Source: Auricularia sp. M13 (lineage: Eukaryota > Basidiomycota > Agaricomycetes > Auriculariales > Auriculariaceae). From it: 64,000 nucleotides of DNA. The DNA lies in NCBI GenBank assembly GCA_037042915.1, contig CM073194.1:2356001-2420000 (forward strand). Reading direction: 5' to 3'. Each line of letters begins with the position of its first letter. Positions within the stretch are counted from its first letter, which is position 1. The notes under the pieces are model-generated. The model saw nothing but the letters and a program-made list of their open reading frames with translations. It had not been told where the DNA came from and made no database searches. Positions 55,032 to 64,000 of the stretch are shown here, piece after piece. The translations under genes and the position numbers were made by a program.

Positions 55032-58000
55032 AATCTTTATCTGGCTGCTTCCCGAATCCTCGAACGAGCGTCTTTCCGGCAACTCGTCGCCGTAATGGAG
55101 TGTATCTTGGGTCGGCGGCGCAACCAGGCCCGCCGACTCTTTCTTCCTTTTCATCGCTTTTCCTCATTCCCACAGTGTTGTTGTATAATTGACCCCTCAT
55201 GCTGCTCTGGACCTGGATTTCGATTCGTTCTGCCTAATACACTGTACTACGTCGTGTAGTTGTTGTTGCCCGATACATGCATACATAATCTCATCTCGCC
55301 CAAGAATACACCACATTCACGATATCTTGCGCTGGAGATAGTGTTTGGGTACCCAATAGCTCATCGCATGCCACGGAGAGCGCCTGTGGAAGTGTTTACC
55401 AAGGCTGTTCCCACGGCGCGGTTTGCTTGAAGAAACCTCCTACTAATTCCTTGCTGACGTTGGTTAACCGTAGTACGGCTCTCACGCACGGAAAGGGGGC
55501 TGCTAGGCTTGATAAGTCTGCACGCCGATCTCAAGCAATGCGAATCACGGCACTTTCGCCAGCAATGTAAATCAGATTCGTTCAGTTGAATTCAGGGAAC
55601 CAGAACTACTAATGCATATTACCCCTTGCGCATACCGAAATCCAGATCTTAGTAGCCCTACATTAGTAGTACTTATTGTAAGCTACGATCCCAGGGAGTC
55701 AGATGTAAAGAAGTTCGACGGATGCGCGAAGGTGACTGTCCACGTGCGCCTGAATTGATGGCAAAACGAGACGACGGCTCGAGCGCTCTAAATGATGCGG
55801 TCCTGCATCCTATTTCTCATCTCCATTGGACGATTTCGCAGCAAGCAAGCCGCAAAGCTCCGGGTTTCAGGGAAGCATGCTAGACGGGGACCTGCTGACT
55901 CCGTGAGCGCAGATGTTTCCGTCAGGAAGAGTGGAAACTGAACCAAATGCGTGCGCATCTGTCATCTTGCTTCCTGCAGATAGGAGGTATACGCCGTAAA
56001 TACTGCGTGAACACCCTGAGTACAGCAGCGACTGCCGGCGTCGCCTTGGCCGCATTGTTTAATGTCTCGGTCACACTGAGGACTACCCGGGATCTTCACG
56101 GATGCATGGGACTGCGAGTAAGTCCTGCTCGCTCCAGCCCGCGGAACTACTTCAACACGTGCCAGAAGAGGAAGCTGATCACGATTCTCAGAAGCTGAAT
56201 CGGGATATCTAAGCAAACGTAACAGGCGCCGTCAAGGGACCACGCCGTCAGTGTCCGTACCCCTGCTTCACAGGACCCTTTAGGACACCTCAAGTAGGCC
56301 ACAGCGCTCGTATATGGTAACTGACCTCCGACGGTGCCGGGCCTAGTGATAGGGAATCGGGGAGACGCTGAATGCTCATGCAATCCACGGCTGTCGAACC
56401 TGGGCACGCCCGCGGCGCCAGCTCCGCTGTTGGCAGAAGGTCCATGACCGGTTGCGAACGTAAATCTGTGATCGATTTCCCACCGACCTGGAATGGCAAG
56501 CCAGTCCCTGCGCACCGGGATATTTAGCTCGTACGTAACCATAGCTTACGCGGTATAACGCCGTCCGCACCCGAGATTTCTGTTGACACGGTGCGGTTGC
56601 AGTTGAGCTGCAGGGTCGCGTCGGGGATCCGCTTCCCGCGGAGGGGTCTTGCGCGTTTTCAAGGTTGTGAGATCCTAAGAGAAAGATCTCAACACTCCAA
56701 AGCGAGAGCACAGGGTCACGGTGTGGCTGAGACGGCGTCGGGGGACGCGGTGCCCCTGCGGTGATGTGACCGCGAAATCCCGCATCGCCGACGTACCGAC
56801 ATATCTGAAGCAGTTTGGCTGACCGGAGATCCGACTGGATATCAACATTGCGCGGCCGGACCAACCTACGAGACCATTGTCATAGTGCTCGGAACGTGGC
56901 CTGTGTGAAGTTTGGCCCGAAATCCACGGGGCGCTTATCCACGTTACTCATGCCAATTGAAATCTGAGACCAGTGTAACCCTGCCAGAGACCTGAGACTT
57001 GCGTCACCGCGCGCGATTCGTTTCCTTTCCTGATGTCCGGGTTGATTATGAAAGATTTCCGCTTCGCAGCGGGAGACACGGCGGGATTATCCGCCGCCTG
57101 CTGAGGCGAACTTCAAGCCTGAATGAGCGGTGCTGCTCGAATCTACGACATGCAATGCCAATACAGAGCACTTAGAATAATTCAAACATTAGCTCGAGGC
57201 TTGACGGTCGATTGGCATTACACTGTGTGTTAAGGTACTGTAAGCACCCGAGCTATCCATCTCTTAGCGCGCGTTGCGCCCGCCACATTGCAGATAGATG
57301 AATTACTGATCTCACCAATGCTGAACAAGGTGTTTGAGCCCCCTATGCAAGCTGGATGATCTGCCAGCTTTCAGCAGACAAAGCACACCAGATCCACCAC
57401 AAGGCTCTAAACACGCAGCACAAGCCCCCTGACAGCTTATCAGAGCCAGCACCAGGCCCTATGCCGGTTGAGCATTATATGCAGTAATACAAGCACGTCC
57501 GCCTCGCTCCCGACGGAGCGGGAGCGAGCGAATGTGGAACAGGGTCTCAACATAGGTATGGTATTAGATGGAAGCGCTCACACGGCGTGCGATGCTGAGG
57601 ACTGACGAACCCCCTGAAGATCCCTTGGTCAGTTGTCTCGGCCAGAGGCAATTGCGCATGCATAGCAACCATTCGGCATCGACGCATAGGCGCCTCAAAA
57701 GCCGCATTGCGCATATAGACCATACCCGACCCTAAACACATCGCTCATTCACGCAAGACTTAGGGTTTTATCACCAAAGCGATGAACTAAGGCAGGTACA
57801 ATTTGGCTGGCAGCACAACGACGGGGAGAGTAGTGCAAGTATATACTCTACATCTGTGATCGACTATCATCACAACGTAGAGTCTGCAACAGAGACTAAG
57901 TATATACTATCTATCTGCAAACAAAATACCGCCGTCCATACTGCACGAGAGTTATTATAATTCGCATCCGCAGAGTATCCGCGTCGGCGCAGCTACCGCA

Positions 58001-58090
58001 TCTCCTCGGCGGGGGGAGCATTGCCTCCTTTCGAGAGCGCATCTGCGATCCCTTTTCGAGAGCGCACGAGCGGCCCCTTCGAGCCCGCAT
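55032..58090. other. 3.1-kb region without a supported gene
   Basis: Low-GC spacer. Features seen: a GC-rich hairpin near 57503-57528 (cgctcccg...cgggagcg); a direct repeat aagtatatact at about 57837 and 57898. Frames at 56147-56864 (-) overlap one another and lack any domain. No mobile-element proteins or terminal repeats recognised. Confidence 0.45.
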
Positions 58091-61000
58091 CTACTGCCTC
58101 TTCTTCTCCGCAACCCCATTCTCCAGCGCAAGCCTCTTCTCCTCGCGCTCGACTGCCCGTCTGCGCAGCCTGCGCTCCATGCCGCGCTCGACGAACTCGC
58201 GCGGGCGCAAGTCCGCAAAGAGCGCCTTGCACCCGTGCTCGACGACATAGCAGAGCGCAAAGTCGATCACCATCGCCAACGTCAGGCGCACCTTGAACTA
58301 CAACAGAAGCATATTTAGAAAAGCGAAATACGAACGTGAAGGAAAGGTGGGAAGGGAACGCACAGACGACGTGAGCTCGACAATCTGCAGCCACCGGTTG
58401 AGCTCGGGCATGAAGTCCGTCGCGCCGCTAAACGCGACGGCGCTTGCGCCCAGCAGACCGTAGTACAGCGCCGGGTTCTCGCGAATGCCTTCGCGGAAGG
58501 GGCGGCCCTGCACCAATGAGCGTCAGAGCATGTCCAATGGGGAAGTACAAGACAGAAGGACGCACCTGGAAGTTGATCGCAAAGGTCGACACCTGCTGCG
58601 ACAGCCCAAGGAGGTAGATGGCCGAGTTGAGCAAGCTTGGTTCAAACTTGGCCTCCAGGTCAATCGGGCCACGCCTGCGCAAGCATCAGCACACCATCCG
58701 CAAACCAACGTGTAAAAGAGCAGGCAAGACGCACTCCTCGTTGCGGTTCGACAAGTCGGTGATATACAGCAGCGCCGCAATATGGATCGCAAACTGGAGC
58801 AACACGCTCAGGACGACATACGCGTTGAAGATATTCGTCAGCGGGCGTTCGCGGCTGAGCTGCTCGACAGGCTTGGCGCGCGAGATGAAGAGAAAGCAGA
58901 CACTCATGAGCATGCCGGTGATCGTGACCTGGTAGTCGCCGTACTTGATCCCGTCGAGGTACAGCACGCTGAGCGAGTACGCCGAGATGAGGCAGTTGAG
59001 CGCCAGGATCTTGTACATCTGGATCGTCGCCACCAGCGTGCAGCGGCCCTGCCGGATGATGTGCGCGACTGCAGCGCGCAGTGCGTCAGCGCGGTGCAGG
59101 CGCACAAAGGACGAGAAGGAACGCACTGGCTGATACGTTCGACAGCTTGCTCGTGAACGGCGCGGCGCACGACGCGTCGCCTAGCTTGATCTTCGGCACC
59201 TCCTCCTCGTCACCCATCTCCGCCAGCCGGTCCGTAATGCTCGCCAGATCAAACTAGGTAGAAAAAACGCATCATCATCAGCACCGACCGCCAACCATCA
59301 ACCACAGCACGAGCAAGCAGCACTCACCTTCTCCATCGGATTCCTCTGCCGCGCAACGGCCATATTCCTCGCAGCCTCCTCCTGCGCCTTGACCAAATCG
59401 GGGTACGCCTCCCGCAGGACAGGCGGCACCGGCGGCGGCGCCGCGCCAAAGCGCTGGCTGATCTTCAGCTGGCTCTCATACACGCTCTTGACGCGCTCCA
59501 CGCGCTGGTGCTCCGCAATGCGCTTCAAGTCCTCCACCGTGCCATCGAGCAGCGCGACGCCCACATGCGCGGCCTTCAGCGCGCCCACGTCGTTCGTCCC
59601 GTCGCCCGCCATGAGCGTCACGTAGCCGAGCGCGTTCAAAGACGCGAGGATGCCCTCCTTCTGCGCGGGCGACACGCGCGCGTACACCAGCGCGTGCTGC
59701 ACGAGCGCGGGCGTCGGCCCCAGCTGCGCGAGCGCGGAGCCCGTCACGCACACGTCGTAGTCGCGCAGCAGCTCGGTGTCCGACAGCGCGTTGTCCGCCG
59801 TCACGGGGATCAGCGTCGACTCGTCCACGCTGCGCCACGCCAGCTCTGCGCGCGCCAGCATCAGCACGTGCGGCGACGGGCGCAAAGGGGCGTACCGTTG
59901 TCCTTCACATCCAAAATGAGCACATCCCGGTCCACGATCTCCACCTCGCGCGCGACATGCACGGCCGTGAGCGGGTTGTCGCCCGTGATCATGATGCACT
60001 GCCAACGTCAGCCGCGCAGTACACTCGAACGCAAGACAATACGCACGCGGTGGCTCGCGTCGCCGAGCATCTTGAGCGTCTCCACCGCGTCCTCCTTGAG
60101 CGGGCACTGGAACACCAGGAAGCCGCCAAACGTCAGGTCGCGCTCGGCCTCGTCGCGGTGCAGCTTCTGGATCTGGGCGAGTTGTCAGCATGCGCAGGCG
60201 CGCGAGACGGGCGAACAGAAGCGAGGAGAGCAAGGTGGGCGAGCCGCGCCGCGCCGGCAGGAATACAGCTGCCCGCACCGTCCAAAGCAAAAAGAAGTCC
60301 AAAGTAAACCCCACACACCTTCTCCGCCCCCATCATCTGCTCCTCCCTCCACCCGAGCGCCAACACCCTTGCCCCGCGCCGCGTATACCATTTATACGTC
60401 TCGTCGTAGAACGGCGGCACGGCCGCGAGCATGCCGCGCAGCGTCTCTGGCGCGCCCTTGACCGCGACGAGCGTGCGCCCGCCCGCGTGCGACACGGTGC
60501 TCATGCGCTTCAGCGCCGAGCTGAACTGGAAGCGCCGTTTGATCGCGAGCGAGGAGATCGGGCCGCCTGCGAGTGGAAAGGGCGGGGTCAGCGTCGTGGT
60601 TGGGAAGGAGGCGCACGATGCACGATGGGGAGGTGATGGCGCGCGCAGGCGACCGGGACATCGACGCGCGCGGGGCGGACGACCACGCCATATGGCACAG
60701 CGCGCACCCAACACCGTACGAGCAGAAGAAAACCCCCGCCACACACGTGGGCATACGACACGATGACCCATCGACGCGCGCAGAACGAACATAAAAAGCT
60801 CGCAAAACTCACCATGCTTACTCCTTACAACGTCCATCTTGCCCGCATCGAGCTCCCACTGCAGCGCATCCAGCGTCGCGCGCTCCATCGGGTCGCCGAC
60901 GACGGTCCCGTCCTCGAGCCGCACGAGCGCGTGCGCCGCCGCGAGGCACAGCGTCGTCTGCGGCGATGTCTTCGACACGGGCACCAGCGTGCGCGGGTCG

Positions 61001-64000
61001 CCTGGCCTGTGGAAGGAGGAGGGAGGGTGCGTCAGCGAGTGTGATATGGGAGAGGAGGAGCAACGCAGGGAAGGAGGGAGCGCGGCGCAAGGAGGGTACG
61101 AAGAGGACACGCGTGCGCGAGCGGCGGGTCAGATGCGCCGAGTGCATCGTGCGTCGCGCGACACTTGCACAGGAGGAGCAGCCCGGCGTGGCGCAGAGGG
61201 GCCAATGTGACACGCATCTCGCATGCGCGCACGAGCAAGGCGGCTGCGCGTGGCGGACGCCCCCAGCGCACATCACAGACGGCTGCGCAGAGCGCCATCC
61301 GAGCAGCACCTAACGCCTACGCTACGGTGCAACGAACCGCACCGAGCAACCGAACGCGCCGCCGAGCATCATCCCCGGCTATCCATGGCGCGAGCAAAGC
61401 ATGCAACGCGCCCGCGCCGAACCTGGCATCACCCCGCCCGCTCCCAGCACCTAGCGCACCGCCCGCCGCCCGCCGCATGCCCACGCCCAGCGCGCCACAG
61501 AAAAAAGCCAAAAAAATAAAAGAGGAAAAGGAACGCACATAACACCCGCGACGCCGTCCAGGACCAAGCTCTCCTGCGTGATGGTGCCCGTCTTGTCGAA
61601 GCAGCACACGTCGACCTTGCCCGCGAACGGGATGCGGAACGGCTCCGTGCAGAAGATCGCTGTGTGTAGGAGGGGCGTCAGTGACCTGGTGAGCTCGGAG
61701 GGAGGGCGGGTCGGTGGAAGAAGAGGGGAAGAGCGGAAGAAGTGGGGAGGAGCGGGCGGGCAAAGAAGGGAAGCATGGGCGAAAGGGCGGGCAAGGGAAG
61801 ATGGAAGATGGAACGGGCGGGCGAGCGGACGAAGAGAGAGAGGAGCGCGGGTCCGCACGGCGAGCGTGGCACCAACCGCACCAGCGCGGGAGAGGCGCCG
61901 CGTGCACATGGGCGGAAGCGCCAAGATTTTCCAGGAAGAATGGGACGGGACAAAACGACGAAAGAAAAAGCACGCACCGAACTTGCTGAGCGCGACCAAG
62001 CTCGCGTTGACCGCGAGCGAGAGCTCCATGGGCAGCTCGGGCGGCACGACGGACGTGATGATCAGCACGCAGTCCAGCAGCAGCTTGCCCTTCGCCATCT
62101 CGCGCTCGATGCCTGCGGGGACGGGCGTCAGCGTCAGTGTCACAGAGCGAGTTTGGCATAGATGGGTGAAGCGAAGGGGTGGGCAGCGGCGCGCGAGCCC
62201 GAGCGTGTGGACAAGCAGCTCGTGGACGCTATAAGGTGCGTGCGCACGCATGAACACAGCGCCGTCGCGCGTGCATACGCCAGTCGCGAAGCCGCTCGCG
62301 AGCAGCGCACGGTGGACAGGCCCGCTCGCGAGCAGCGCACGATGGACAAGCCGCTCGCGAGCAGCGCACGATGGACGAGTCGCTCGCACAGACGACGGAC
62401 GAGTCGCACGCGGGCGCGCGGTGGACGAGCCGCTCGCGAGCGCAAGCCCAGGCTCCTCGTGAGCGCGTCGGACAGGCCGCTCGCGCGCGCACGGTAGACC
62501 AGCCGCGCGCGCGCACACCCAAGCCGCGCGCGCGCACACCCAAGCCGCGCGCGCGCACACCCAAGCCGCGCGCTGGCGCCCAGACGGACGCGCGCATCGT
62601 CCTGTGCGTCGGGGCCGCCCCCACGCCCAACATTGACCAAAGCCGAAAAGAAACGCACCTTTAACCCAGACATACCAGCTCGCCGCGATGGCAAAGACGA
62701 GCAGGAAGCCGATGAAGAGGAAGGACTCGAGGCTGTTGGCGCTGACGCGCTCGGTGCTGAAGATCATCGTGCGCACGAGCCGCCCCTGCGCCGTGCCGAA
62801 GCCCGTGCGCAGGACTGTGGCGAGCGCGCCGCCGTCGGGGGTGGGCGGGCCGTCTGGAAGAAGGGGGGAGGCGTCAGCCGAAGGGTTAGGACGCAAAGGA
62901 AGGAGTGCGGCGTCGAAAGGGAGGAAAGAAAGCGGGGATGGAAGGAAGGGGGAAGCAAGACGCACCCTCCTCGCCGACGCCGCGCGTACACTGCAGGGCC
63001 TTGGTGCCGCCAAACAGCACGCTGCCGCGGTGTGCGCCGTCCAAGTCGAGGGGCTCGTCGGGCTCGCGCAGGCGCACGCTCTCCTTGACGAGCGGCGTGC
63101 TCTCGCCGCTCAGCATCGCCTCGTTGACGATCACCGTGCCGCTGAGCAGCAGCAGGTCGGCCGGGATGCTGCGCTCGTCCGTGCTGCGCGTGACGGAGAT
63201 CACGTCGCCCGGGTAGAGCGCGTCCGTTTGGACGGTCGTCCAGACGCCGTCGCGCAGTGCTTGCACGGGGAACGGTTTGATGCTCATCGTGCGGAATTCT
63301 TGCAGGGTTTTGACGCGCTGTAAGAGGAGGAGTTAGACGAGGAGGACAAGGATGGGGAGGGAGGACGGACCTGGAAGACGACTGTGCATTCAAAGACGAC
63401 GAGCATGAAGAGGGTGAAGAGCGAGTAGTACCAGTACTCGTCGAGCATCCAGAGGCCGACGCAGAAGACCTGGAAGACGAAGAACGGCGCGACGGCGTGC
63501 TCGGCAAAGAGCGCGGTAAACGTCGGGATCGGGATGTCGAACGTGTTGCCGCCGTACAGCGCCTGCAGCCGCGCCGTGTCCAGCGTCGGCCGGAGTGCCT
63601 CGGGCGTTGTGTAGGTGCCCAGTGGCGGCGAGGCGGAGCAGGGGTACGGGATGGGCGCGAAGACGGGCGGCGCGACGCTCTGGACGACGTACGTCTCGTG
63701 GTTGTAGCTGAACGTCCACCCCGCCGGGTCCTTGGCGTCCTTCTTCACGATGGGCACGATCTCGGCGCGCCCGCGGTGCTGCAGCGGCCGCACGCACACG
63801 CACTCGGCGTCCTCGAGCCGCGAGACGGGCCGGCACGTCAGCAGCGCGCGCGCGGCGATGCTCCAGCGCGTCAGCAGGAACGAGAGCGCGTGGCTGCCGA
63901 GCAGGCCGACGACGGCGACGAACGTCCATTCCTCCGAGACGAGCCAGTCGGCGTAGCGCACGTAGTAGGCGTACGCGAGCACCGGGTACAGCAGCGCGAA
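58091..64000 (-). CDS. SPF1: P5A-type transport ATPase (Spf1/ATP13A1-like), 5' partial
   Basis: Endoplasmic-reticulum P5A ATPase; characterised members extract misinserted transmembrane helices. Exons on the minus strand: >64000-63371, 63317-62966, 62853-62659, 62112-61978, 61659-61539, 61006-60813, 60566-60319, 60172-60047, 59998-59896, 59845-59328, 59253-59127, 59068-58735, 58674-58566, 58507-58364, 58297-58091; phases agree at every junction. Signatures in order: [11 protein letters not shown] (actuator TGES loop), [15 protein letters not shown] (the PPELP that marks P5A), FDKTGTITQ (phosphorylated Asp), [15 protein letters not shown] (nucleotide-binding domain), [14 protein letters not shown], and [19 protein letters not shown] (hinge). 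C-terminal membrane helices and a basic tail end at 58091. The N-terminus lies beyond the window. Introns in the upstream half reach 318, 532 and 546 nt; those in the 3' half are 48-74. Confidence 0.95.
62501..62584 (-). repeat. 21-bp CpG-rich tandem repeat in the P5A ATPase intron
   Basis: agccgcgcgcgcgcacaccca starts at 62501, 62522, 62543 and (diverging) 62564, a perfect 21-bp period. Alternating pyrimidine-purine runs could adopt Z-DNA. Upstream in the same intron (62113-62658) another repeat of about 30 bp (ccgctcgcgagcagcgcac) occurs three times at about 62292, 62322 and 62351. Confidence 0.85.

Noticed and set aside
55032-58090. Degenerate transposon
   Set aside because: No transposase or reverse-transcriptase motif, terminal repeat or target duplication could be found by eye.
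62140-62694. Arg/Ala repeat protein encoded on either strand
   Set aside because: A product of 21- and 30-bp intronic repeats in the ATPase gene.

Overview
The window is nuclear DNA of a filamentous basidiomycete, most likely an Agaricomycete. Supporting signs are GC-rich, intron-dense genes (most introns 48-65 nt with GTRNGT donors), a type II myosin and other conserved eukaryotic proteins, and lineage-typical families (F-box/leucine-rich proteins, a MYND-finger remnant, Agaricomycete-type multi-pass membrane protein, N-terminally anchored FAD monooxygenases). Exon models were made by eye from splice signals, reading phase and paralogue comparison. The summed coding lengths of the myosin, both monooxygenases, GRASP, NmrA, acyltransferase, NTF2-like and zinc-finger models are all exact multiples of three.

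Layout. 1-937: 3' part of a zincin-like metallopeptidase gene (+). 1122-1646: decayed MYND-finger gene (-). 2057-10408: complete 16-exon myosin II heavy chain (+). 11087-11157: tRNA-Asp(GUC) (-). 11651-13306: multi-exon integral membrane protein (-). 16454-19325: FAD monooxygenase 1 (+). 19555-20253: small secreted NTF2-like protein (-). 21418-22455: leucine-rich F-box-type protein (-). 22946-24230: Cys/His-rich protein (+). 24488-26023: HxxxD acyltransferase (+). 26265-29190: two damaged F-box paralogues (-). 29791-34754: FAD monooxygenase 2 (-), a paralogue of the first with one 2138-nt intron. 37014-40842: a nonsense-interrupted and an intact F-box gene (+). 41651-43385: GRASP-family Golgi/secretion protein (-). 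43990-49034: an F-box patch with a decayed copy, a C-terminal fragment and two intact copies. 51148-52559: NmrA-like NAD(P)-binding protein (-). 54069-55031: C2H2 zinc-finger protein (+). 58091 to the right edge: P5A-type (Spf1/ATP13A1) transport ATPase (-), cut by the window edge.

Two themes stand out. First, introns are very uneven: a set of introns in FMO2, the P5A ATPase, myosin and GRASP are 200-2138 nt long, and several carry tandem repeats (21, 23, 26, 28, 30, 56 bp units), while neighbouring introns are about 50-60 nt. FMO1 and FMO2 share seven intron positions and phases, so the growth can be read directly: 793 nt in total in FMO1 against 2976 nt in FMO2. Second, the middle of the window (21-49 kb) is a birth-and-death zone of F-box genes, with intact, single-lesion, truncated and shredded copies side by side.

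The segment 16-35 kb (FMO1, NTF2-like protein, Cys/His-rich protein, acyltransferase, FMO2) could be a small tailoring-enzyme neighbourhood, but no polyketide synthase, NRPS or terpene synthase backbone gene is present, so this is only a hypothesis. The remainder (myosin II, GRASP, P5A ATPase) is conserved housekeeping machinery of cytokinesis, secretion and the endoplasmic reticulum.
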